Shown here piece by piece: positions 36,064 through 46,864 of a stretch of 64,000 nucleotides of DNA. The stretch lies in contig CAIIXF020000001.1 in NCBI GenBank assembly GCA_903813345.2, positions 37,233,366 through 37,297,365 on the forward strand, written 5' to 3'. The notes beneath the pieces are model-generated. The model did not search any database. It was not told the origin of the DNA and saw only the letters and a list, made by a program, of their open reading frames with translations. The translations under genes and the position numbers were made by a program. Source of the DNA: Owenia fusiformis (taxonomy: Eukaryota > Annelida > Polychaeta > Sabellida > Oweniidae). Numbering within the stretch: position 1 is the first letter of the stretch; each line of letters starts with the position of its first letter.

Positions 36064-38060
36064 ATTACCCAGATGTATAAAAAATCTGTACCCAGAAGTT
36101 GAGCTTGATGTAGAATATTGTTGTCACTCTGAACTATCGCGTCTATTGGACCATAGGCGTTGCCAGGGGAGCATAATCAAACCCATAACCAATTAAAATA
36201 GAATCATGAGATAAAAGAAAATAACTTTAAAATGCTTTTTATGATTTTCTAGCTCAAGTTGCATCAATTTTGCAATATTCTTAGAAACAAATTGGCTTGC
36301 TTTATGCCACGATCGCACCCCCCCTGTCTGAAAACTGGCTAAGCCCCTGATATACTAGTAATCACCCTCCCCAGGTGTCAGGGATAATCAAGTTACCTGC
36401 AAACGTACAAGGCATGCCATTGAACATGAAGATTTCTGAAAGTAGCAATAGTACTGTTGTAGTCGTCTAGACACTGGTTATTCTTCTTATCTTTCAATCT
36501 CTTTTATCTTTGATCACAGCAAGTCTCTCAGGCTGATACTTCATCCTTAGGCTCTGTCTATAAGAAAAATGGACTAAAGGTCAAAACAGAACTCTTTTAT
36601 AACAATTCAAAAAGATTAAAAAATCCTCATGCTTTTTTAATTTCCTGTTTGGGGGGGGGGGGGGGCAGAGGGGGGGGGGGTGCCCAGAGTCACGTTCTAA
36701 AAAAATTTGAAGCCCATTTATAGATAATTTTGCCTAAAAGGCCCAGAAGTCCAAGTTTCGCCAAACAAAAGTCCAGTCTTGGTACCCTGCGTGCAGAGTC
36801 TAGTTAAACTACACTCTGCCTATAGAGACCATATTACAGTTTAGTAGCCCCGCCCCCACGACGGGTACCGGTGACAGTTTGGGTAATAATATAAATCACT
36901 TCTGACCTATGCGCTGACCTTTCTTCCACCATTCAGCGAGCCAGAACAAACATACGCCAATGCGTTCTAATTAAATATGCGCATGTCATTGGTCAATTCC
37001 GGGCTCAACGATGACCTCAGAAGGAATGACCATATGTAGAACGTCGGTCAAATTTGGCCGACGAACACTGATTGGCGCGGTGAGTTCACAGGTTTATTTT
37101 AGTTTGAAAGAGTGAAGACGAAGCTCTCTTTTAAGAAGTGAAGTCAAACGAATGCAAAGGGTAAGTGGAGGCCCAGCAAAATTTGTTGGCCAAATATATT
37201 TTGGGGCCCTAAAAACGTTTCTGGGCCCACTCAAGGGGGGGGGCATCGACTAGCCCCCTGGAACCGCACTTTAACAGTTCTCGAATGTGAACTTACCAAA
37301 ACCTGGCTTAGAATTGGATCTTTAACCCCCCCCCCACAGAATAGGCCTATGGCTAGATCTAGGCTATAGTCTAGATAAGTTACCTGCTGCGAAATTCAAA
37401 GTGCAAGGCAAGTGCTTGCCCGGCCTGGGCTGCACTGAAGAACTTGAATATTTCTCTGACTCCCAAAACTAAAGTATGTATCACAAGAAAGTCTAGACAA
37501 TAGGCTACTTAGTCGTCTAGACACTGCCGTCTGCCTAACATTCCTATCTTTGCATCAATCTCTAGATCATATTCGCAGACATTCTGGCGGCCGTGAGAGA
37601 TCTCGGCATGTCAAACTTGAATTGGTATATTTAGAACGAATTAAAATTTTAGGCTCGCTTTTTAACAGATCAACTACAATAAATTATTTTTTGATAATTA
37701 TATAAAATCATATCTGATACTCAGAGACTCTATTAGGAGGTTTATTCACCATTTTAATTTTTCTCTCTCTTGTTTTCGAAAGATTATGTTACACATATAG
37801 TTTGACTTCTAGACTACCCCATGGCTACAAAAATTCAACACGTTTGTGAAAAATACTTCTTCAACATTTTACAATTTAAAACTGTAAACTACCCATTCAA
37901 TGGGAAGAAGCACTACCTTAGACATGATAGGAGCTGCAGTATCAGTCGTACGACGACGACTAAACTTCCAAGGTAGGCTAGTTAATTTCTTTGCTGTTTT
38001 TGATTTTTTGCCAATTTTGAACTTTTTTTGGGACTTTTCTTGAACTTGTGGATGTCTCAA
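36064..38060. other. Interior of the giant element, no gene recognised
   Basis: G/C homopolymer tracts (36650-36680, 37235, 37328) and short frames only. A 'cccaagtttcgcc' stretch and CpG-containing sequence near 36840-37100 could be a promoter, but nothing supports it. Confidence 0.35.
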
Positions 38061-38063
38061 ATA

Positions 38064-38156
38064 CAGGCCTGTCAACCTGGGAGCACCTAAATAAGTAACT
38101 TACAAATGTTGAACATCTTCCTTCAAATTGTGAACACCTGGTCCAAATCTAAACAC
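38064..38156. mobile_element. Second CAGGCCTGTCAAC copy, interrupted by the hAT element
   Basis: It begins 'caggcctgtcaacctggg' and follows the reverse complement of 36057-35945 ('tgttgaacat', 'ttgtgaacacctggtccaaa') up to the hAT insertion. Beyond the hAT (45765 on) only 'ccaaattt' continues before homology fades. Confidence 0.65.
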
Positions 38157-38999
38157 CTTGGTCCTAGTGTTGTCGCGATTAAAGCGTCGCGATTAAAGCG
38201 GCTCTACAAGTCTGTGGAGTGAAAAATGGAGAAATTTTACCTTTTCTGAGCTATCGGGGCGAAGTTTGGTCTAACATCTTCTTCCTTATTCCTATTTTAT
38301 AAAAATGTATGCATATGGCAATATTCATCAACCAGTAGAACTGGCAAATCATTTAGAATCTACAATTCCATACAAGGAGTCCCACTCATAGATTTTTTCA
38401 AATTCTTTCCAAGTCGAAGTCGAAACACCTAGCCGGTGAAATTGAAACTAATTTTTCTGGCCGCTCGAATCGATAAAATCTCTGACAGTGTGAGTCTTTT
38501 TATGAAAACTTTCTTATAGAAAACACTTGACGATTATAAAAAAGCATTAAAAGTTGAAACTGAAGCGTTATTTGAAATAAAAGTGAAAAAAAATTGCGCG
38601 GACACAGAGAACAAACTTCCGGTTTAATAAAAAATGGCGGACACGAAAGGAGAAAGGAAGACAAAAAATTGGAGGATTTTCCTTTGCCATTATCGATCGA
38701 TATAAGGTATGTGCACAAATTCTAGTTGCATACATGGAAAATAGATACATTTTTTAAGGCAACAATATATTTAAAGCTTTCATTTTACGATAGGCCCAGG
38801 ATCATTGGATACGACTCGGCAGTCGATAACCCCACTTTAATCGATACACCGCGATGTACATGTACATCGCCAAAGCTGATTCTGGCGATGCATCGATGTC
38901 TGAAACAAAACATCCATGTTTTTAAAAAAAATTAATTTGCTAAAAATCACCCTTTCTTATCTTATTTTGACGCAAATCGTTTACCTTTCTATGTCTTAT

Positions 39000-39031
39000 C
39001 GCCTGCTTGGAAGCAGAAGGGGCTATGTGCA
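39000..39031 (+). repeat. Left TIR of the OTU transposon
   Basis: Reverse complement of 44531-44562 with a single mismatch. It includes the inner CTATGTGCA motif that recurs subterminally. Confidence 0.88.
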
Positions 39032-39201
39032 CTTTTTCTGATTTTGAGAAAATGCAAAAACAAACTTTGAAACCCAATATGAATTCAAGTATATGGATAT
39101 TGCATATAATTTTTATACATAAACATTCAGAATGATAATATCTAACATGTGTTAAGTGTCCATTGTGAAAGGTTACCTAATTAAAAAGATATTCACTAAT
39201 T

Positions 39202-39350
39202 TGCACATAGGACCTTTTGGCTTTTAACAATTAGTACAAATGTTAAACGCAAAAAGGTGCTATGTGGTACATAGAACCTTCTTGCATTGTCAAATGATGC
39301 TGTCATACATAAGCAAAGGGTCTATTTGGTAGATAACTCCTTTTAGCATT
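39202..39350 (+). promoter_or_regulatory. Left subterminal motifs and hairpins
   Basis: TGCACATAG lies at 39202. A hairpin AAGGTGCTATGT / ACATAGAACCTT (39254-39280) is followed by TTGCATTG (39282-39289). A weaker relative at 39315-39352 ends AGCATTG. The right end carries the same set, so these are probable transposase binding sites. Confidence 0.6.
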
Positions 39351-39792
39351 GTGGATTTTTTACTTGATATTCATTGGAGTGGGCTCATTTTATCCTGCTA
39401 TGCATTGATGTTTGATTATTTCATTAAACCAAATCAAAGTTCCATTTCATATTATTATTTGTGATAATTTATTCAGATATTTTAGATGTTTTCATTCATA
39501 GAATATTTTTGTGTCTCTAACAAAAGCAGGGTATTCTTTGTTATAGTCACCAACTGATTTATGTCACACTACAATAGCAGTCTTGATACTGACATTTTGT
39601 CACTTTAATGCATTGTTTCTCTTATTTTGCCCTTGTACAATTTCATTATGGAACAGTAAGATATTTAAATTTTAACATTGAATAATACATTTTATTTCAT
39701 CGTAAAATACATTTTGATATTGTACACAAATTTGAGATGTCAGGATATAAATATACATACATTCAAATCACATGAATTAATATGAGATACAC

Positions 39793-39798
39793 TTTATT
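39793..39798 (-). terminator. Poly-A signal AATAAA of the OTU transposon gene
   Basis: AATAAA on the minus strand, about 25 bases beyond the stop codon. Confidence 0.7.
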
Positions 39799-39822
39799 AA
39801 TTAAGTTCAATATTACTATGAT

Positions 39823-42800
39823 TTAGAAGTCAGAGTCTGTATCATCTGAGCAGTCAGACACGTTCATAGGAATTTTGTCAGAAAGCTTTCTGTCAACTTC
39901 AAGAGATGAGAAATAGGGGTGAAATTCATTAGGAATGGTTAGGCTTTGACAGAGTGATAACAAATCTTTCTTTTTTGCTGATGATATTGGTAATTTATGA
40001 CTGTATAGTTGATTTGGACCATGTATCCATTTTCCTGGATTTCCTATTTTAGTTCTGGTCCCACTTCTTACGTTTACTTCCATAAACTCATCTTCATTGA
40101 AGGAGTTGTTAAAAAATATACTATTTGGGGAGGACTTTTTCACTCTAATCCATTTTATTTTTAACCAGTTTATTCGCTTGGAATTGATGTCAAACTTTAA
40201 GTTTGAACACTGCTTTCTGACAAACTGTTTCCAGTCATTGACATCATTGTATTTTAAAGGAACAACAAGATAAGGATTGTTTTTTCTAGAAAGGGTGATG
40301 ACAGTGTTCCACTGACTTGGAACAAATACTTCTGTTTTTTTCTTTGCACGTTCAATGTTTGAATGAACAGAGTCAACCTCCATTTGCGTGTGACCAGATT
40401 CAAGGAATTTATGATTAATTTCTTCAAGGCTAGGTATATTAGTAACTGAGTGTAAATGGCTCACTGCAACGAATTGATTTCTATTTTGGCCTCCACAGGT
40501 ATCTGACCAATAGGTTATTTTTTTAAGGTTTCTATTCGATAAACAAATTGACTTGCTGTTTTTAACTAGACAGGTAGCTATTTCATTGGCACCACGACGA
40601 GCTTGGGACTCATCCCACACATGGCAGTCAACCTTTGCATCAGCGAGTGAATAAATTGTTAAATTGTATACAGAGAGCTTACGTTTATAATACATGAGTG
40701 ACACATTTGTACATGGTGTTGAGAGCACTGCCTGAAGGTCAAATGTAGCTGCATACAACCCCTTATCCTTTTTTGCCAATTGCTTATCCCTTTCCTTTTC
40801 CAACCTTGCTAATTTCTTCCTCTCTTGATGCTCTTGTTGTAGTTTAATGTTCTCCTGGGATAATTGATCAACTTTGGACAAATTGTTGTATTTGTTACAG
40901 ATATTACATTGATCCTTCTTTGGTTTAAAAAAAGATAGATTATAATTTTCACAAAATACTTTTCGATAAACATAAACAGATGCTACATCTGTTATATTCT
41001 TCTCCTTGCAATATTCTTTGTATAAGTCATACATTTTAGCTATATTAAGGTCATATTGCAGGTACTTCTTTTTAGTATTCTTTCGGGTATAGTGCGACTC
41101 CATAGTTGGAAATGCTTCTATGTGGGCTTTAATATTTTGAATTACATCTTCTTTTGTTTTATTTGAGGGACAATGCTTACCACGTCTATCTTCACCGCTG
41201 AAATTTCCGTGTTGGTCTTTTTTCTTTAAAGCATACGTTAGAGTTTTCGGACTAATGTCTAAAGTTTTGCAAAAAAACATTTTACAAATGCGCTCACGTT
41301 TGTTATGTACATTAAAGTAATACTCAAATGATACAGCTTTTCTTTGATCAGAACCTTGTATTCTTCTTACAGGGGACTTGCTAGTGACCATATTGCAGAT
41401 ATAATCACGCTGCCTATTATATGTTTCTAGATTCCAATACATTTCACTTATCTCAGTCCTACTTTCTTCACTTATCTTTTCTGTACATTTGAATCGACAT
41501 TTTGAACAGTCAATCAATTTTGGTGATCTTGATGGAACTACTTTACCTGAACTTGAGATATATTGTTTGCCTGAAGATCTCTTCTTCTTTCTAACATTCT
41601 TTTTCCACTCGGTTACGTTTCTTTTTCTTTTTCTCGTTAGTTCTTTTTTCTCTGGTGTGTTATAGTTGGCACTTTTATGAGGTGTCACAATGGATGTTTC
41701 TAGAGGTGTTTCCTCATCAGTTGATTCAGAAGAAGCACTGGATGGTTCAGGCTCATCAATTTGGCTCACGAGTGGATCTTCCTGCAACACACTAGTATCT
41801 GATTCTGAGTTCTGAGTATTATGTTGGCTCAGCGGTGATGTGTATGTACTACGGGTTGGCTCTACAGAATCATAGTGATCATTGTCTGGTAATGCCAGAT
41901 AGGCAAGTTGAATTGTACTTGTAATTGGCTTGACAGAAACAATTGATATGTTTGGCCTAATTGTACACACTGGATAATCGGGTTTACTGCTGAATATTGT
42001 AATGTCACATTGATGTATGTTACTCACTGCCAATGGCACAGCATCAGCTAATGCGGTGTTCCATTGACCAGAAACTTCAAGTTTGGTAACCTCTCTCTGG
42101 TACACTTCCAACTTAGATTCATCATTCTGATTTATGTCAGGTAAAAAACTAATATAGTTGTTCCAATGCTGAAGGAGATGCCAGCAGACAACCTGCCTAA
42201 ATTCATCAATATTATGATACAGGTTTTCCTCACCTGAATTCAGAAGAACTGCTTCAAAAAAGCAGTCTCCATGAGGAGCAACATTTACTCTTTTCAACTC
42301 ATTGCTATTGAGCAAATTGTCCAACCGTTCTCTGTGGTATTGTTTAGCCTTGTCAGCTATTAGCTTTTCTTGAAGACTTTTGCGTTTAATACGCCGCATA
42401 CTTTCCTTGTAGTTTTCGCAACTTCTTGGTTCAAGTACTTGATTGTAGGACCTACTTTTGCTCTGCCTACTCAGAGGTGTTGTGGATGTTTTACCGAATG
42501 CCTTGGTCGGTTTCTTTTTCCACCCTTTGTCTCGTGACTTTAAAGTGCTTTTGCGTTTTTTCACACACAAAGACAGTAACATATCTGCTTCAGAATCATC
42601 TGAGTTAATATCAGCAGGAGTTGGATTAAAACTAGAGTCAGCGTCCACATCATCAATAACCTCTGATTCACTGTTCATTTCTTCAATTCCTATGTATTTA
42701 TTGGTGACTAATGGTCTTTCATCCTCTGTGTCCCATTCTGAAGGCCCGTCGAGATGCACTGGCTTTAGATTTATCAATGGTGTGTCATCTTCTGTAGACC

Positions 42801-43855
42801 ATCCAGGTTTCATCTCTTGGTTTCCTAAAAATGGAATATCTTAAACACACTGTCCATAATATGAATTAATAAGATATCGATTTTATTTTTCAATCACAAA
42901 TTACACAATATAGATTCCAAATAGGTATAACAAATTATTACAAAATAAGCTTATTAGAACTATTTCAAAATTAATAAAATGTTATGCAATTACTAGGGCT
43001 ATTTTATTCAAATGTATTCAAATGTTTACCTGCGAAGGTTGGTAGATTTATGTTCTGATCCCAGCCGGGTGGATTAAACAATGTATCAAGGACATTGGGG
43101 GTTATATCTAATTCATGATCAGGAGCTGCCTTCTTCACACAATCAGGGGCTATCTGGTTCACACAATCTTGGGATATCTGGTTCACACAATCGGGGGCTA
43201 TCTGGTTCAGGCAATTGGGGGCTATCTGGTTCAGGCAATCGGGGGCTATCTGGTTCAGGCAATCAGGGTTTATCTGATTCACACGATCAGGGGCTATCTG
43301 GTTCACACGATCAGGGGCTATCTGGATCACACGATCAGGGGCTATCTGGTTCACATAATCAGGGGCTATCTGGTTCACACAATCAGGGTTTATCTGGTTC
43401 ACACGATCGGGGGCTATCTGGTTCACACGATTAGGGGCTATCTGGTTTACACAATCATGGGCTATCTGGTTCACGCAATCAGGGTTTATCTGGTTCACAC
43501 GATCAGGGGCTCTCTGGTTCACACGATCAGGGGCTATCTGGTTCGTACAATCAGGGGCTATCTGGTTCACGCAATCAAGGTTTATCTGGTTCACACGATC
43601 AGGGGCTATCTGGTTCACACGATCAGGAGCTATCTGGTTCACACAATCAGGGGCTATCTGGTTCACACAATCAGGGGCTATCTGGTTCACACGGTCTTGG
43701 ACATTGTCAACATGATCAGTAGATGTCTGTTCCAATTTATCTGGACCTGTTTTTTCCAAACAACCAGGGATCGTATTCTCATAATTGTATTGCTCTAGAT
43801 CAATATTTGCAAACGCTTCGTCATCGGACCAAATATCCATATCAACCGTATCCAT
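39823..43855 (-). CDS. OTU-protease/DDE-like transposon protein (two exons, 1275 residues)
   Basis: Exon 1 is 43855-43030 and exon 2 is 42824-39823. The 205-bp intron has donor 'GCAG|GTAAAC' and acceptor 'tttttag|GAAACC', and the splice keeps the frame (FAGNQEMKPGW), giving 3828 nt. Residues 1-54 are acidic; 55-246 are 24 octapeptide repeats (consensus CVNQIAPD). Next comes an acidic and basic linker. The OTU-like domain (about 453-596) has HGDCFFEA with Cys463 and NDHYD with His592. A Lys/Arg-rich segment lies at about 670-695, with C-x2-C pairs at DCSKC and CNIC. A coiled coil spans about 920-965. The DUF7869-like region contains FDLQ (Asp971), WSDTCGGQNRN (Asp1050) and GHTQMEVDSVH (Glu1091/Asp1093), fitting an RNase H-fold DDE triad. 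It is probably the transposase. Exon 2 alone could make a 996-residue form from its internal ATG. Confidence 0.85.
43118..43693 (-). repeat. 24-bp coding minisatellite (24 copies)
   Basis: In-frame repeats encode octapeptides of the CVNQIAPD type, with variants such as RVNQINPD. The 24-bp length keeps frame when copy number changes, so the tract can vary without breaking the gene. Confidence 0.9.
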
Positions 43856-44319
43856 TTCTCAACTAAAAAACAAACGTAACATATTGTATGCTTCAAATAA
43901 ACAGGAAAATAATTATAATTTAAATTAGAATCAAAATATAATTTATTTGGGGGGTGGGGGCTATGCCTATGGTATTGGTACAATAAACGTCATGCCCTTT
44001 TTTATAATAATGAGTATAATGAGATGCAATAGGATATTATCTTTGTAAGTTAAATAATTGTTTATATATTGTATCAAATAAAAGTGTAAAACTTACCTTA
44101 TTTATTTAATTTTACACCAGACAAGCAAATAACATGTGCTTCACAAGGGGAGATGTACATGGATAGATTAGAATCATTGTAGGCTATTTGTTAGGTGATA
44201 TCATTGGATGTTGTAACATGAGCTGAATGGAAGTCAGTGAGATAGGCTTGTAAACTGACCTAGTGGCATCAGGTTACTTCAGTGATCCTCTTGTAGCAGT
44301 AGCCAGAAACAGAAAACCA

Positions 44320-44411
44320 GAAGGTGTTATATGACAGATAACACCTTCTTGCATTGTAATTATGCACATAGCCCCTTATAGCTTATAGAGAAATAGCATA
44401 TCAGCACATAG
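44320..44411 (-). promoter_or_regulatory. Right subterminal hairpin and TGCACATAG motifs
   Basis: A perfect 11-bp hairpin GAAGGTGTTAT / ATAACACCTTC (44320-44348) is followed by TTGCATTG (44349-44356), then TGCACATAG at 44363 and GCACATAG at 44404. They mirror the left-end set. Lying upstream of the gene, they may also serve transcription. Confidence 0.6.
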
Positions 44412-44530
44412 GCCTTTTTAAAAAACAAAATAACTCTTTTATTAATCATCAAACTACTTAGATATTTCTACACAAGGTAGATATGATGTATCTGCTTCTG
44501 ATGGTGTAAAAATCTCATTTTCTTAAAAAA

Positions 44531-44562
44531 TGCATATAGCCCCTTCTGCTTCCAAGCAGGCG
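44531..44562 (-). repeat. Right TIR of the OTU transposon
   Basis: Pairs with 39000-39031. TTAT follows at 44563-44566. Confidence 0.88.
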
Positions 44563-44715
44563 TTATTTCATTTTCCAATGTTTTCTGATATTCTTTCGCT
44601 TTAAAACTGTTTTAGGTAGTCAAAATGAACCATTTATCTAAAAAAATTACTTTACTTTCATTTCACCGTTACTAGAAGTTCCCGGATGTACCAGCGTATT
44701 CTTATTAATTTGTTC

Positions 44716-45605
44716 CAGTGTTCGCGCTGGCCATTAAAATTTCTGAGTCCCAGGGACGCAACCCATTTGAAAAATTTGAGTCCCCATCTAATTTTTTTGC
44801 GTCCCTCTTATTTCTTCACAAAGTTTAAGAAATATTGTGAAAGTGAAAATAAAGTGGGCGATAATAGAGTGCTTACACTATAATGGGATAAAAATGACAT
44901 ATATTGTAATTTGATGCATCCTCCCGATAAATATCTATCACTGGGTCCTTTTTACACAATTCTTAAGTAATGTTATACCAAAATAGTCCGAAATGAATAA
45001 AGGAAATGCTCAAATTAAGAGTTTTGTTTTCACATTTTACAAACCTGCGATCTTGAAGGTCATGTCAAAGTCGTGAACTTATGCTTCTTTTTATTAACAT
45101 TTCTCCTTATTCTGAAGACTTTTAGATGAAAAACCTCGATCTATCATTAAACATTTATCTTGATGTATAACATTAGATCATAATGGTTTCTAGTGGAAAT
45201 GATAAAGACAATCGTGAAAAACAATCGTTTCAATTTGTGGGGAACCACAGGGGATTTCTGCAATATTGTATGTTTTGATCTTCCATTTCGATTGCGGCAT
45301 TTTCCGGAATATATCGGAACCAATCTAAATCCATGTCTCATACTGGAAACCCTGTTAATCTTCGGCATGATAGCCAATCAGATTTGTCGATATAAATATA
45401 CCTGGATCATTGCTCGTATATCAAGGTAGTGAGTTTGAAAATCTTGATGAAAATCATGTTTCACCGCTACTGTGCTGCAGTAAAAGTTATCTTGAAGCAG
45501 TTTATAATTTTTGCGTCCTAGGGACGTAAGTTGATTTTGATTTTTACGTCCAACCTTCTGAAATTTCCGTAAAAATGGCAAAAAACGGCGTCAACGCGAA
45601 CACTG
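44716..45605. mobile_element. 890-bp element with CAGTGTTCGCG ends
   Basis: CAGTGTTCGCG and CGCGAACACTG termini are flanked by TGTTC (44711-44715, 45606-45610). 'gtccctagggacg'-like and 'gcgtccc' words lie near both ends. The 78-codon frame inside (45193-45429) is not recognised. It is inserted in the hAT element, next to the OTU transposon. Confidence 0.7.
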
Positions 45606-45764
45606 TGTTCTGTTCGGTATTTTAGTGCATTAGCATTCAGGATTTCAGTGCACTTTTCTGACTTTTTCTCAATGTACATCGTGATGTGCATCGATGTTTA
45701 CTAACTGAAAATTGCCAATGCATCGATGTACGATAAATCACATCGTGACAACACTACTTGGTCC

Positions 45765-46287
45765 AAATTTCGACGGGGAAGACAAAAAATTTAAAGCAAA
45801 TGCATGACATGCAATTTGCATAAAAATTCTGAATGAAATGTGTAGGATTTTTTCAGCACTCCTCTTTTGATGTTTTGCCTTTCATTTCAAGTTGGATGTT
45901 CTTCTCTTGAACCATTGATCACGTTTGCTCCTGTAATTATTCACTTCTTCACCTCTTTAAATTGTGATTCAAATTGGTTGATCAAATTTTTGGACTTTGA
46001 CCTCAAATTCGAATATAAATATTTTTTTAGAAAAATACTGACTCATTATTATATTTTTAAAAGTCTTTCAAATAAAGTGAAATGAAGCCAAAATCAGCTC
46101 AAATTATGCGATGTCGTAAAATGGCGTGACTGGAATATGATGCAATCACCTGTGACGTCAGACACTTATTGCCACATTAACAACTAAACAAATGATTAAT
46201 ATAGACTTCACTGATTTGTTGAAAGATCCTTTGCATCATTTGTAACGTCATAAACATGTTACCCAACCAACAACTAAACAAATAACA
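45765..46287. other. Interior of the giant element, no gene recognised
   Basis: AT-rich, with only a short frame of 72 codons lacking domains. Confidence 0.4.
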
Positions 46288-46293
46288 AATAAG

Positions 46294-46506
46294 CAGGCCC
46301 GTAGCCAGGGGGGGGGGGGGGTTCGCAGGGTTCTGACGTTCCCCCCCCCCCGGCCAAAAATTCTTTCAAAATCATGGAGTTTTTCACCATTTTGAGCACT
46401 TCTCAAGTGATTTTAGCCATATTTGGGCCAAAATTGTCAAATGTGAACCCCCCGTGGAAATTTTTGAAAACTGAACCCCCCTTGGCAAATCCTGGCTACG
46501 GGCCTG
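46294..46506. mobile_element. CAGGCCCGTAGCCAGG MITE with AATAAG duplication
   Basis: The perfect 16-bp ends CAGGCCCGTAGCCAGG / CCTGGCTACGGGCCTG are flanked by AATAAG (46288-46293, 46507-46512). The interior is G/C tracts and 'ttttcaccattttgagcact'. The CAGGCC start and 6-bp duplication are shared with 35561-36057. Confidence 0.85.
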
Positions 46507-46864
46507 AATAAGCATATAGGTTTGTTCAGTGCCATGCTCTTGGCCTGCATCTTTGTAACTAAATAATGGCTCGGCCTGTATAAATTCTTGATTTTGTGAT
46601 GTTACTCCTTAAATAGTAAGATCAACGCGATGCAAGCATATATTACCTATTCAAAGGCACGACTGATCTGATTATTCACGGCTGAAACAGAAATACTGAA
46701 TTCAACTGCTTGCTTTATTTTTACCAAATATTCAGCTGCCTCTATACCGATCAATGGTGGTTTTAATGGAAAGTAACGAATAAATAAGATGAAATATGAA
46801 AAATGTGTACACCTGGAAATCAGCCATTTGTTCACCTTCATTGGGGAATCTCCGGATACTTTAA

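Larger units (their letters stand above)
39000..44562. mobile_element. Complete 5.56-kb DNA transposon carrying an OTU/DDE-like gene
   Basis: The 32-bp terminal inverted repeats (39000-39031 and 44531-44562, 31 of 32 matching, outer end CGCCTGCTTGGAAGCAGAAG) are flanked by TTAT (38996-38999, 44563-44566). The element contains one spliced gene on the minus strand plus subterminal TGCACATAG motifs and hairpins. Intact ends, an intact reading frame and a perfect duplication suggest recent activity. The 4-bp TTAT recalls the TTAA preference of Kolobok and piggyBac, but the protein resembles neither, so the superfamily is left open. Confidence 0.88.
38165..45756. mobile_element. hAT-type element interrupted by two younger insertions
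   Basis: The ends TAGTGTTGTCGCGAT and ATCGTGACAACACTA are inverted repeats with one mismatch. The flanking CTTGGTCC (38157-38164 and 45757-45764) is an 8-bp duplication, typical of hAT. Removing the inserts leaves about 1.1 kb with 'catcgatgt' subterminal words (38830-38900, 45690-45735) and no recognisable hAT transposase, so it is non-autonomous. Confidence 0.82.

Noticed and set aside
43115-43798. 227-codon plus-strand frame of 'HTIRGYLV' repeats
   Set aside because: It is the opposite strand of the 24-bp coding minisatellite. A repeat length divisible by three keeps several frames open. The minus-strand frame has splice sites and the conserved downstream protein.
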